Assembly (NCBI GenBank): GCA_039024315.1
Contig: JBCCQN010000013.1
Location: forward strand, 13,863-77,862
DNA length: 64,000 bases
Origin: JBCAWW01 sp039024315
GTDB lineage: Bacteria > Bacteroidota > Bacteroidia > J057
Direction: 5' to 3'
A program made the translations under genes and the position numbers. Under the pieces are notes generated by a model that was not told where the DNA came from, ran no database searches, and saw only the letters and a program-made list of their open reading frames with translations. Numbering within the stretch: the stretch's first letter is position 1; each line of letters opens with the position of its first letter. Shown piece after piece: positions 49,000 to 57,956 of the stretch.

Positions 49000-50114
49000 G
49001 CCGCGAAACGTTCTACCCAACGCAAAAACTCATCCCAAGCAGGCTTGGTGGTACCGTCTTTGAAACGAATCAGGCCAAGGGTCTCTAAAGATTCTAGAAA
49101 GACATTGACAAAGTCTTCATCCACACCGCCATCGAGTAAATCCTGACGAAAGATTCCAGAAGTAGCAGGGGACCAATCGACCAATTGAAAGACCACCGCT
49201 GCTCGGAAACGAGGCTCATTTTCCATGTATGAAAAGACCGTCTCAAAAAACAAGCGTTGGTTTTCTAAATTTGCCCCTTCCATATTAGAGCCCGATTCAT
49301 AACCAGCCGAACACCCCAATTCTTGTATCACAAGGGGCATCTTAGGAAAGGCTCTCAATATCCGATCTAAATCCTCTCTTACTTCATCTGGACTATCCAA
49401 AGCGCCCAGCAAACCTTGTCCATAATAATTGAAACAAATCACATCACACTCCTCCACAATTTGGCGTATCCCTTTTACTCCCGATGCAAAACCACCCTCT
49501 GTCAAAGTGATGGTCACCGCCATATCAGGATCAAGCTGATGGATATAATCACGCATTTCTTTCACCATATCTCGCACTTCTTTCCAGAGATCAGGATTCT
49601 CTTCAAAATGAGTGTCCGGTTCGTTAGCAATCGTTATCAACCAACCGCCATTGGCACGCATTAGAGGCACAATTTCATCCATAAGGGCTTTGTAGCGATC
49701 AAGGAGGACAGCTCCGCTGAACGATTCCTCTAGCAGATCTTCTGGGATGGTGTAAGCATCACTATCGAGGGAGGAAAGCGTGAGCATAGTTTCCCTACCA
49801 GCAGCGTGATTGGCTTCTAATTCCTCTCGCAAGTCCGTTAAATCGTATATCCCGCGACTAGGTTCTAATTCTGACCAATCTACCTGAATACGGGCAATCT
49901 TCATTCCCTTAGTGTAGGCCTCCTCCATACGCTGAGAAATACTGTCTTGAATAGCCGGTGAATTATCGGCATTAAATCCCTGAATCAGGCCAATTTGGGG
50001 ACCGGCACTAAGCAAGGGTAGTTCGACTGCCGGATTAGTAGCAGGATCTAAGTGGGGGGGTTCGCAAGCCGTGGCGAACAAAAGCAAAAGGCTAAAAGCA
50101 AAAATTCGCATCAT
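48996..50114 (-). CDS. GH-A clan glycoside hydrolase-like lipoprotein
   Basis: 372 residues. The signal peptide ends in lipobox 'LLFATACEPP' (Cys ~17). The mature protein is a TIM barrel: 'GMKIARIQVDWSELEPSRGIYD' is the opening strand pattern of GH5/GH42/GH10-type enzymes. The acid/base candidate is the Glu of 'ITIANEPDTH' (~165) and the nucleophile candidate is the Glu of 'PLVIQELGCS' (~258), both at strand ends as required in clan GH-A. The substrate cannot be told from the sequence. Predicted to be an outer-membrane-anchored polysaccharide-degrading enzyme. A mini-hairpin (49709) encodes SFSGA in a helix region. Confidence 0.75.
   Translation of the reverse strand: MMRIFAFSLLLLFATACEPPHLDPATNPAVELPLLSAGPQIGLIQGFNADNSPAIQDSISQRMEEAYTKGMKIARIQVDWSELEPSRGIYDLTDLREELEANHAAGRETMLTLSSLDSDAYTIPEDLLEESFSGAVLLDRYKALMDEIVPLMRANGGWLITIANEPDTHFEENPDLWKEVRDMVKEMRDYIHQLDPDMAVTITLTEGGFASGVKGIRQIVEECDVICFNYYGQGLLGALDSPDEVREDLDRILRAFPKMPLVIQELGCSAGYESGSNMEGANLENQRLFFETVFSYMENEPRFRAAVVFQLVDWSPATSGIFRQDLLDGGVDEDFVNVFLESLETLGLIRFKDGTTKPAWDEFLRWVERFAA
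49709..49723 (-). repeat. mini-hairpin motif, copy A16
   Basis: CAGCTCCGCTGAACG. The stem CAGC/GCTG is a compensated variant (A-T replaces C-G). The loop is GGA on the minus strand. Inside the glycosidase gene. Confidence 0.55.
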
Positions 50115-50165
50115 CTTTTTGGGTTAAGACAATGCGAATTTTCAATACCCCCATGCAGGGAACAA

Positions 50166-52973
50166 TTATTCAATAATTATTTTTCGGGTATCAGTTTGAC
50201 CTTGGTGGCTTAGCTCAAGCAGATAAATACCACTGCTTAATTGCTTTAAGGAAATCCTTTGGTCCAAGGGATGATTCTTTGCTTGCCAAACAAGCCGACC
50301 TTGTAAATCTAAAACCCGCAAATCAGCATTTGGCCAAGGAGCTTCAATGGACAATTGACCCTTTGAGGGATTAGGATAAACGTTCCACGCAGTGGTGATC
50401 TCAGACTCGATGTCAGTAGCAAAGAGATTGACGGTCTCTTTGATGGTATCGACAAAACAATGATTGCTTACAATCAGCTCCAACTCATATACGCCAGAGG
50501 CAGCATAGGTATGAGTGGGCGAGGGCTCAGTTGAGGTACTTCCATCGCCAAAATTCCATTGGTAGAAATAAGCCCCACTAGATTGGTTTTGAAAATTGAA
50601 TCTAAGGCCATCTGCTCCCCCTTTTTGATAAGAGAAGTCGGCGCTCAGCTCAGATAAGCTATCACAAATCACAAAATCCCAAATACCACGGCCATAGGTA
50701 CCAAAACGGGCCGCCCGCAGTTCTTCGACATATTCTACTGACCAATAAGTTTGGTCGGGAGCACCCATGCCTTCGATCGGGTACCAAGTATCATCGGCGG
50801 GCAAATATAGATAAGGCCCTACTTCTGTAGCCGCAAATACCATACTCTCATCTGGCGTACAAGCCAAACCATAGACCAAAGTATTTGGCAGACCATTGTC
50901 GATGGCGGTAAAGGTTTGCCCATTGTCATTGGATACGTAGGCAGGAGAATTGTTATACCCACTACCGGCTAGGTAAATCCTTCCAAGTTGCGTAGGTGAA
51001 GGCAAAATTTTGTTGCCATAAAAATATTGACTGCCCGGCAGATTGGCGTGGTTGGTTGCATTCCAAGTGTTGCCGCCATCAAGCGAAAAAAAATAATTGG
51101 CATTATCGGTGATTACATACCAAAAATTGTGGTTTAGAGGCGAAATTGCCATGGCAGAAATAGAGCCACCACCGGGGAAGTCATAGGGTAATTGTTGATA
51201 GCTAATACTATTGATGCCAGCGGTCAATTTGACGATATGAGTACCATTGCCATTAATACCGCCGCCGCCGAGGTAGGCAATATTAGGAATAAGCGGATCT
51301 ACCATCAGGGGGGCTAGCCACAGGTGGTTATCCGTAGGAAAATCTAGGGTGATGTTGTTAGTGCCCAAATTGGCACTCGGATAGTACATCGTAAAACCAG
51401 GATAATTGCACCAAAGACTCAAACCACCATTGGCAGAACCAAGATGTCCATAATCACCACTGATCAACTGATCAAAGGAAAGGACTCCTCCATCGTCTAT
51501 TTTACTTCTTTGAAATCCTTGATCCTGAGATCCTACATAAATGATAGCAGGATCAATTTGGAAGGTGTAGGTAGAGTAGTATTGACTAACATTAAGCCCA
51601 TTGAGGGAAATATTACTGACGTTATCCAATTCATCATAGGAGATGAAAGCCCCTCCATCAGTACAGACCATAGAAAAAGGGATACCATTAGCCGTTTCAA
51701 AAGAAGGGAAGGAAGGAATATCCGCATGTAGTTTGGTGGCCTCGTCGCCATAGTATTCCCACCACTGATTGATCAAACGCCAACTTGCTCCGCCATTATC
51801 ACTAGTGAAGGCATTGATGCCCCCAGCATAAAGTCTTTGGGGATTGTTGCGATCCACATTAAAGCTCGTGCGAAAAAATAAATTGGTGGCTTGCTGCCCC
51901 CGATAAGACCAAGATTGACCGGCATTACTAGATTGATAGACTTTCAAGCTATCGCTGCTGTGATATCCCGCGTAGATCATATTTCCACTGCCTACCAGAT
52001 GGGCATTTCCCAAGTCAGATTGGCCAATTACGCTAGATTTTAGCACAGGCTGGTCATTGGCATCTAATTCATACAGATCATTATCATGTAATAGGTAAAC
52101 AGGTCCAGCAGTAAGCGGATCTGTCCAAATATCAAAGCCTTGCTCATTACCAAAAGTAGCGCTGCTAAAGGTAGCGATTTGGCCAAAACTGAGACCATTA
52201 TCAACAGAACGATAGAGGGTAGTCATCTTTTCCCAGTTGGTATTGTCCCACTCAAAGGCCAACAAGTAAATTGTATGGGTAGCGTCAGGTTTAATCACGC
52301 TGCGCAGAACGCGGCCCCAGCTTTTGACGTTGCTTAGGCCTTGAGAAGCGGTCCAAGTCTGCCCTTGATCGTCAGAGTACCAAAAACCATCCTGTCCCCA
52401 GCCAGTAGCATTGGCGAATAAGCGTTGCCCGGAGGGTAAATCTACCAGCTCAAGCATCTCGATCCCTTTGATTTGGAAAAGATCATTTTGCACCTGCCAA
52501 TCAGAGCCGTTGCGAGAACCTTTCCAGATATTACCGCCAGAGGAAGCGAGGTATAAAATATCAGCTTGTTGATCATAGGCAGCAGTGTGGATACGGCCAG
52601 ATTGGTTGCGGCTACCAATTTCGCGCCAATGTGCTTGCACTTGATTATTGGCGAGGGTATCGCGACTAAAAAGGGGATTGGCCCCTCTTTGCAGGTATTG
52701 AGACTGGAGACGACTCATACGTACTTCGGCCTTGGTTTGGCGGGTTTGTTGGTCTATTTGACGCCAATCCGTACCCGGAGCCGCTTTATGCATTTGCTCA
52801 ATAAAGGCTTTGCGGTCTTGCTTAAAAGCTTTGTCTTCCCTTTGCTGAAGATTGATTTCTGTAGGCTTAGGGTAAGTCTTTACTGGCTGCTGTCCTGAAT
52901 AGAAAATCAGAAGCAGCGCAATAGTTACGGCAGGAAATAATATCCACCAAAAACGATCTTTTTTCATTTGCAT
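50166..52973 (-). CDS. T9SS-secreted VPS10/sialidase-like propeller protein with PKD domain
   Basis: 935 residues from the Met at 52973 (52967 is also possible); the Met at 53084 would run through the divergent promoter. A hydrophobic segment 'FWWILFPAVTIALLLIFYSG' is a signal peptide or anchor. Asp-box repeats ('YSDDQGQTWTAS', 'RSVDNGLSFGQI', 'SSNAGQSWSYRG', 'SLDGGNTWNAT', 'SNDNGQTFTAI') build a propeller over ~100-720. A PKD domain (~750-830, 'WNFGDGSTSTEPSPTHTYAASG') precedes the type-A sorting domain ending 'GIYLLELSHQGQTDTRKIIIE'. It is related in style to the protein at 17643 but has T9SS export. Two mini-hairpins (50381, 52297) lie inside. Confidence 0.85.
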   Translation of the reverse strand: MQMKKDRFWWILFPAVTIALLLIFYSGQQPVKTYPKPTEINLQQREDKAFKQDRKAFIEQMHKAAPGTDWRQIDQQTRQTKAEVRMSRLQSQYLQRGANPLFSRDTLANNQVQAHWREIGSRNQSGRIHTAAYDQQADILYLASSGGNIWKGSRNGSDWQVQNDLFQIKGIEMLELVDLPSGQRLFANATGWGQDGFWYSDDQGQTWTASQGLSNVKSWGRVLRSVIKPDATHTIYLLAFEWDNTNWEKMTTLYRSVDNGLSFGQIATFSSATFGNEQGFDIWTDPLTAGPVYLLHDNDLYELDANDQPVLKSSVIGQSDLGNAHLVGSGNMIYAGYHSSDSLKVYQSSNAGQSWSYRGQQATNLFFRTSFNVDRNNPQRLYAGGINAFTSDNGGASWRLINQWWEYYGDEATKLHADIPSFPSFETANGIPFSMVCTDGGAFISYDELDNVSNISLNGLNVSQYYSTYTFQIDPAIIYVGSQDQGFQRSKIDDGGVLSFDQLISGDYGHLGSANGGLSLWCNYPGFTMYYPSANLGTNNITLDFPTDNHLWLAPLMVDPLIPNIAYLGGGGINGNGTHIVKLTAGINSISYQQLPYDFPGGGSISAMAISPLNHNFWYVITDNANYFFSLDGGNTWNATNHANLPGSQYFYGNKILPSPTQLGRIYLAGSGYNNSPAYVSNDNGQTFTAIDNGLPNTLVYGLACTPDESMVFAATEVGPYLYLPADDTWYPIEGMGAPDQTYWSVEYVEELRAARFGTYGRGIWDFVICDSLSELSADFSYQKGGADGLRFNFQNQSSGAYFYQWNFGDGSTSTEPSPTHTYAASGVYELELIVSNHCFVDTIKETVNLFATDIESEITTAWNVYPNPSKGQLSIEAPWPNADLRVLDLQGRLVWQAKNHPLDQRISLKQLSSGIYLLELSHQGQTDTRKIIIE
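50381..50395 (+). repeat. mini-hairpin motif, copy A17
   Basis: CGTTCCACGCAGTGG. The stem CCAC/GTGG is a compensated variant (A-T for G-C) with loop GCA. It lies in the sorting domain, read as TTAWNV on the minus strand. Confidence 0.65.
52297..52311 (-). repeat. mini-hairpin motif, copy A18
   Basis: ACGCTGCGCAGAACG, a degenerate stem. Inside the propeller gene, read as RVLRSV. Confidence 0.45.
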
Positions 52974-53049
52974 GTGTCTTATTACAAAGATTACATATGT
53001 ACTAGCTTTTTCCCTAATTTTACGGCCACTAATACTTACAAGCCTACAT

Positions 53050-55065
53050 ATGCCAAAACAGCCTAAACCCAGCATTGCCCTCATCCAAGACGATCCTTGG
53101 TTGTCTCCTTATGAAGCAGATATTCTCGCACGACGTAAGCGCTGTCGGGATGCAGAAGCCCAAATTGCCGCTGAGCATGGCAGCTTATATAAGTTTGCCC
53201 AAGCCCACGAATATCTAGGAATCCATTTTGACGCAAAGAACAATGTATGGCACTATCGGGAGTGGGCGCCTGCGGCAGAACGCTTAGCTTTGGTAGGCGA
53301 TTTTAATGGCTGGGACAAAGCCGCCAATCCCCTTACTAAAGATAAGAATGGAGTTTGGGAATGCGAAATTCCCGCTGATAAACTTAAGCATGCAGACTTA
53401 GTCAAAGTCAATATAATAAGTGCGGCTGGCGAACAAGACCGCATCCCTGCTTACATACGAAGAGCCGTACAAAATGAGGAGACCTACGATTTTGCCGGCC
53501 AGGTTTGGGCACCAGAAAAGGCCTTCAAATGGACTGACAAAAAGTTTAAAGTAGATACAAGACAAGCGCCTATCATATATGAATGCCACGTAGGTATGGC
53601 CCAAGAAAAAGAAGGGGTTGGCACATGGGCTGAGTTCGCTGAGAACGTTTTGCCAAGGATCAAATCCTTAGGATATAACGCCATCCAAATGATGGCGGTG
53701 CAAGAGCATCCATACTATGGTTCCTTTGGCTACCATGTATCTAATTTTTTCGCCGCTAGTTCTCGCTTTGGGACACCTGAAGACCTTAAAGCTTTGATTG
53801 ACAAGGCACATAGCATGGGTATCGCGGTGATTATGGATATCGTGCACTCTCATGCCGTAAAAAACCTTGCCGAAGGCTTGAATCTATTTGACGGTTCCGA
53901 TGACCAGTATTTCCACCCTGGTGGTAGAGGGGAGCATGATGGCTGGGATTCCAAGCTTTTTAACTATGGCAAGCCGGAGGTACAGCAGTTTTTGCTTTCA
54001 AATGTCGCTTACTGGCTAGAGGAGTTTCATTTTGATGGCTTCCGCTTTGATGGCGTAACCTCTATTTTGTACTTCCACCACGGGGAATACGTAAGCTTTG
54101 ATCACTATGACAAATACTTTAAAGATGGCGTAGAATGGGATGCCATCACTTATCTCCAACTGGCCAATGAATTGATCCACCAAATCCGTCCAGATGCGAT
54201 CAGCATAGCCGAGGATATGAGTGGCATGCCCGGCACTTGCCGAACGGTAGAAGAAGGCGGCATCGGCTTTGATTACCGTTTGGGTATGGGGATTCCTGAT
54301 TACTGGATCAAAGTCTTAAAACACTACCGCGACGAAGACTGGAACCTCCACGAAATGTGGCACACCCTCAACAACCGCCGCTGGAAAGAAAAGAATATCG
54401 CTTACGCTGAATCTCATGATCAAGCGCTAGTAGGGGATAAAACTTTGGCCTTTTGGTTGATGGATCAGGAGATGTACTGGCATATGCAAATAGACGATCC
54501 GCACCCAGTGATCGATCGTGGCATGGCTCTGCACAAGTTGATTCGCTTGTTTACGGCTAGTATCGGGGGTGAAGGTTACTTGAACTTCATCGGCAATGAA
54601 TTTGGTCATCCAGAATGGATTGACTTCCCCCGTGAAGGCAATGATTGGAGCTACAAATATGCTCGTCGTCAGTGGTCGCTAGTGGATCGAGAAGATCTGA
54701 AGTACCAATACCTCAATGATTTTGAACGGGCCATGATAGGAGTCCTTTCCGAAAACGAAGTCCTTAGTTCTCTTCCCGCACGAGAACTCAATATCGATAC
54801 CGAAAACAAAGTCATCGTTTATGAGCGTAACAATCTCATCTTTGTATTGAGTTTTCACGTCAATCGTTCGATTGCAGACTATAAGTTTTATGTCCCCAAG
54901 GCTGGTGAGTATGAGATCATTCTCAATACAGATGCAGCAGCTTTAGGAGGCCATGGGCGTGTGGATGATAGTGTAACGCATCACAGTATCGATGATGAGT
55001 ATAGCAATCCGCAATTGAGTCTTTACGTAACAAACCGGACTGCTTTGGTGTTGAAAAGGAAATAG
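53050..55065 (+). CDS. glgB: 1,4-alpha-glucan branching enzyme, GBE1-like long type
   Basis: 671 residues from the ATG at 53050; the Met at 52972 lies in the divergent promoter. The N-terminus 'DDPWLSPYEADILARR' and the domain order follow the eukaryote-like GBE1/BE-II subgroup rather than the common GlgB. A CBM48 domain lies at ~55-145 ('REWAPAAERLALVGDFNGW'). GH13 catalytic residues are D334 ('GFRFDGVTS'), E388 ('SIAEDMSG') and D457 ('YAESHDQALVGD'). It forms alpha-1,6 branches in glycogen. It is followed 9 bp later by a small YdeI-like gene. No glycogen synthase is in the window. Copy A19 of the mini-hairpin is at 53269 in the CBM48 domain. Confidence 0.95.
   Translation: MPKQPKPSIALIQDDPWLSPYEADILARRKRCRDAEAQIAAEHGSLYKFAQAHEYLGIHFDAKNNVWHYREWAPAAERLALVGDFNGWDKAANPLTKDKNGVWECEIPADKLKHADLVKVNIISAAGEQDRIPAYIRRAVQNEETYDFAGQVWAPEKAFKWTDKKFKVDTRQAPIIYECHVGMAQEKEGVGTWAEFAENVLPRIKSLGYNAIQMMAVQEHPYYGSFGYHVSNFFAASSRFGTPEDLKALIDKAHSMGIAVIMDIVHSHAVKNLAEGLNLFDGSDDQYFHPGGRGEHDGWDSKLFNYGKPEVQQFLLSNVAYWLEEFHFDGFRFDGVTSILYFHHGEYVSFDHYDKYFKDGVEWDAITYLQLANELIHQIRPDAISIAEDMSGMPGTCRTVEEGGIGFDYRLGMGIPDYWIKVLKHYRDEDWNLHEMWHTLNNRRWKEKNIAYAESHDQALVGDKTLAFWLMDQEMYWHMQIDDPHPVIDRGMALHKLIRLFTASIGGEGYLNFIGNEFGHPEWIDFPREGNDWSYKYARRQWSLVDREDLKYQYLNDFERAMIGVLSENEVLSSLPARELNIDTENKVIVYERNNLIFVLSFHVNRSIADYKFYVPKAGEYEIILNTDAAALGGHGRVDDSVTHHSIDDEYSNPQLSLYVTNRTALVLKRK
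53269..53282 (-). repeat. mini-hairpin motif, copy A19
   Basis: CCTGCGGCAGAACG, a shortened variant with a CTG/CAG stem. It lies in glgB and is read as PAAER. Confidence 0.4.
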
Positions 55066-55074
55066 GAATCCTTC

Positions 55075-55560
55075 ATGCCTACATTTCGCTTTGAACAAAA
55101 CATCGGTCAATTAGAAAAACGTAAAGGCGGGTACTACTTTTTAAAAATTGATGCCGACACGGTCAATCAATTCGAAAAAAAACGTTCTACTCGTCTCGTC
55201 TGCACCCTTGATGATCAGCTGACGTACTCCTGTGGCCTCAACCACTTAGGGGATGGAAACTTTTTTATCATCCTTTCCGCCAAAAACTTGAAAAAGATTG
55301 GCAAGGAATTAGGCGATCCTACCAGCTTTGAGATCAAGGAAGACCCTAATCCATTAGGCGTGGCGGTGCCAGAGGTTTTAGACGTTCTGCTGCAGCAGGA
55401 CCCTGAAGCCAAAGCTATCTATGACAAAATCACAGATGGTAAAAAACGTAGCCTGATTTACACCATTATGAAGATCAAGGACATCGATAAACAGATCCAA
55501 ACGAGTTTGGAGTTTTTGCAGGCAGAGAATCTGAAGTTGCAGAAGAAATCTCAAGCATAA
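55075..55560 (+). CDS. YdeI/OmpD-associated-like protein with DUF1905-like N-terminus
   Basis: 161 residues, cytosolic. The N-terminal half ('YYFLKIDADTVNQFEKKRSTRLVCTL ... FFIILSAKNLKKIGKELGD') has the DUF1905 beta-barrel pattern. The C-terminal half ('VPEVLDVLLQQDPEAKAIYDKITDGKKRSLIYTI') matches the helical YdeI/OmpD-associated domain. The family has no firmly known biochemical role. It starts 9 bp after glgB and is probably co-transcribed. Its 3' end overlaps the convergent nucleotidyltransferase gene by 10 bp. Confidence 0.75.
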   Translation: MPTFRFEQNIGQLEKRKGGYYFLKIDADTVNQFEKKRSTRLVCTLDDQLTYSCGLNHLGDGNFFIILSAKNLKKIGKELGDPTSFEIKEDPNPLGVAVPEVLDVLLQQDPEAKAIYDKITDGKKRSLIYTIMKIKDIDKQIQTSLEFLQAENLKLQKKSQA

Positions 55561-56636
55561 AACCGCTCTCTGAGCGCCACCAATTTTCTTTCAATCGCCA
55601 AGCGATCTGGCCTATCAGGTAGCTCAGATTCGCGATAGGCCTCTTCGATAGCGAGCAGCTTGGTTTCTGCCATCTCCAGCAATTCCTCGTACTCGTAAGC
55701 GCCACTGCGGATTTTTAGCAGCTCTTCTCGATCATGCCGACGCACCCAGACGATACCTTCTCTCGCAATCTCCTCGGCCATATTGAGCAGACGAAAAGTG
55801 TGCATCATGTTTTTGGCGTCGTAGGCCTTAGCATGCCCAAGGGTTTCTTGGTAGCGAGCTTCGTTACGCTTTTCCACCCAATCCCAATATTGGCGGTACT
55901 CTCTCTTATAGGCCTGATAGCCTTCCAAGTTAAAGACCATGATTGCATCAGGTTCGATTCCTTTAGCTACTGAGCTGAGTGCTACCTCATTGGCATTGAG
56001 CTTTTGGATGATGCCTTTATACCCCTGCGTGGAACGCTCCTCTCCCCTAGCCTCGGCTTCGTGATCATAAAACAAAGCATAAACTTTGGGCATATGAGGC
56101 AGGTTGACCAAGCCGCAAAGTTCCTGTCGCCGATTATTTTGCTCAAGCCATGCCTTAACAGATAGACTACTAGCGCCTTTTTGCACCCAACAAAAGTCAA
56201 GGACACCTTTTTCTTCTTTAGGGATGGGATTGAGGACCTTTTTGTTGAGGCCTTTGGCCTTACGGATTTGCGACATCGCATAACCCGCAAAAGTCTGCTG
56301 ACAACGCTTCGATAAGAACAAGTCAGGAGAGATCTGCTGCATTAGTGGATGTCGATACCGTACCGTAGCCGCGGGTGGGGCCAGCATTTCCATGAGATTG
56401 GGATTGTTGAGGGCGAGCAGATCAAAAAAGCGCCCCAATTCATAATAGACCTCATTGTTCTGAGCATCAGAAATTTGAGGTACATAATCCAAGCCATAAA
56501 AACGCTCCTTAGGCAGCAAAAAGACTCCCTTGAGATCCGTATCAGAATGCGGTAAATCCAATCCGTAAGCTCTACTCCCGCTGATGATTTCTAGCAGGAT
56601 CAGGCCTTCAGACCGTATATCTTCTAGTTTTAACAC
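55551..56636 (-). CDS. YcgL/COG3541-like nucleotidyltransferase, larger partner
   Basis: 361 residues. The pol-beta-superfamily active-site motif is at residues ~18-40: 'EIISGSRAYGLDLPHSDTDLKGVF', with the G-S of the nucleotide loop and the paired Asp residues (DTDLKG) that bind metal. The C-terminal two thirds are helical with a conserved 'WDWVEKRNEARYQETL ... YDAKNMMHTFRLL' segment. Such enzymes transfer nucleotides to RNA, protein or small molecules. This group is of unknown substrate and in some genomes is found with RNA-repair genes. It starts 4 bp after a second enzyme of the same superfamily. No RNA ligase is nearby. Copy A20 is at 56022. Confidence 0.75.
   Translation of the reverse strand: MLKLEDIRSEGLILLEIISGSRAYGLDLPHSDTDLKGVFLLPKERFYGLDYVPQISDAQNNEVYYELGRFFDLLALNNPNLMEMLAPPAATVRYRHPLMQQISPDLFLSKRCQQTFAGYAMSQIRKAKGLNKKVLNPIPKEEKGVLDFCWVQKGASSLSVKAWLEQNNRRQELCGLVNLPHMPKVYALFYDHEAEARGEERSTQGYKGIIQKLNANEVALSSVAKGIEPDAIMVFNLEGYQAYKREYRQYWDWVEKRNEARYQETLGHAKAYDAKNMMHTFRLLNMAEEIAREGIVWVRRHDREELLKIRSGAYEYEELLEMAETKLLAIEEAYRESELPDRPDRLAIERKLVALRERFYA
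56022..56036 (-). repeat. mini-hairpin motif, copy A20
   Basis: CCCCTGCGTGGAACG, one stem mismatch. Inside the nucleotidyltransferase gene, read as ERSTQG. Confidence 0.45.
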
Positions 56637-56640
56637 AGCA

Positions 56641-57417
56641 TTAATTTCTTAGCCATTGACGAAAAAATTGATCTGCTCGCTCTATATCATGCTGCCCCTT
56701 TGCCAAGCCAGCTGCCCTAGTCGTGGTAGCAAAATGCAGCCGTTGAATATAGTCATGTAAGATGGCAATGGGACGGATAGGCTCCGCCTCCACGGCTTTT
56801 TCCTTGGCAGCTAGTAGCTCGTCAAGGGCTTCTTGTACGTAGGCATCCTCTACTACAGTCCGCAAATCAGCAAAGGTCAAGGCTGGCTTTTCTTGCCGTT
56901 CTACGATCCACATAGCCGCAAAAAGTGGGCGTAGCGCATAGAAATATTTCTTGATTCCAAACTCAGGCTTTTGTAGCTCTCCTAGCCAAGTCTTTTGAGC
57001 CAAACCCAAATAGTGGTGGGCACAGGCCCTCGGCTGAAAATAATGAGTGGTCAGCTGATTGAGGGCCTCAATAAAGCCGTCCTGCTCTTGATAAACAATC
57101 GGAGATTGCGTCCATTCAATGGGACTTGCATTGGACTTGGCGATCAGATTAAGCGTTTTGCGCAGCTCCCAAGCACTGAGGTCAATCAAATCCGCATCAA
57201 TCGGCAAATTGATGGTATCAAAAGGCTCACGCACCGAGAGGTAGCGTTCCACAGGGTGGGTAAAAATAAAACGAACGTCAAAATCGCTATCGGGGGAGGC
57301 AATGCCCCAAGCTCTACTGCCAGACTCTATAGCCATCAGGATACGAATGCCTCTTTGGGCTTCGATATCACGCAGGCGTGCAAGGATTTTAGAACGGGTT
57401 GAATTTTCAACAGTCAT
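56641..57417 (-). CDS. YcgL/COG3541-like nucleotidyltransferase, smaller partner
   Basis: 258 residues. The active-site motif is 'MAIESGSRAWGIASPDSDFDVRFIF' (~29-53), with G-S loop and D-x-D metal ligands, followed by a helical C-terminal domain ('KKYFYALRPLFAAMWI', 'LHDYIQRLHF'). It lies directly upstream of a second, longer pol-beta-type nucleotidyltransferase, so the two may act together or on related substrates. Cytosolic. The two proteins share only the catalytic core by eye and are not a recent duplication. The exact reaction is unknown. Confidence 0.78.
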   Translation of the reverse strand: MTVENSTRSKILARLRDIEAQRGIRILMAIESGSRAWGIASPDSDFDVRFIFTHPVERYLSVREPFDTINLPIDADLIDLSAWELRKTLNLIAKSNASPIEWTQSPIVYQEQDGFIEALNQLTTHYFQPRACAHHYLGLAQKTWLGELQKPEFGIKKYFYALRPLFAAMWIVERQEKPALTFADLRTVVEDAYVQEALDELLAAKEKAVEAEPIRPIAILHDYIQRLHFATTTRAAGLAKGQHDIERADQFFRQWLRN

Positions 57418-57674
57418 GATAGCAGTTTAACTATGATACTTGCTTCTCTATACTTAGATGACATGTTGAGGGAAAGGAATTGTTAGGTACGGAAGAGTGG
57501 CTAATAGGGTTAAGCTTTTGACAGAATCTCTGAAATTGACGCTTATCGCTTATTTGATTTTGACATCCAACTTAGGATTTTTGGTTTTCATCCCCAAAAT
57601 CTTAGGATTGGTCACTTTTTTGTGGCGAGCTCAAGCTTTCTATGCACTTTGTATCCGTAGCAAAAAACTTTCGC

Positions 57675-57953
57675 ATGAAAAAGCTTATTTCATCCGCTCT
57701 GACTTACCGACTTTCGACACTTGTGATCCTGTTTTCACTTTGCATTTGCGGTAACTTTTGGTCTGAGGCAGTAAGTGATAAGACTTTGGCACTGGATTGG
57801 GTAGAAAACAAAACTATATCTCTCCCAAATAGCGCAGACGATCTTAATTTTAGCATCCCTAAAAAAAATCAACCCTATGGCATCGCTACGCCCCTATTGG
57901 CCCAAGTCTATCAAATATTTGAAGAAAGCGCTATCGCTTTAGCCAGCGAATAA
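57675..57953 (+). CDS. small putative secreted or membrane-anchored protein
   Basis: 92 residues from the ATG at 57675; the Met at 57642 would precede the basic-hydrophobic signal-like segment by 11 residues. 'MKKLISSALTYRLSTLVILFSLCICGNFWSEA' is a signal peptide or TM helix, followed by a ~60-residue soluble part without known motif. A different-frame 85-codon frame at 57497-57754 overlaps it and is judged less likely. It is convergent to the permease-DtxR gene, 3 bp away. Function unknown. Confidence 0.45.
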   Translation: MKKLISSALTYRLSTLVILFSLCICGNFWSEAVSDKTLALDWVENKTISLPNSADDLNFSIPKKNQPYGIATPLLAQVYQIFEESAIALASE

Positions 57954-57956
57954 TTT

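Noticed and set aside
57497..57754. 85-codon frame overlapping the small secreted protein at 57675
   Set aside because: No signal peptide layout or familiar motif, begins in an AT-rich spacer, and ends inside the more credible gene; treated as chance.
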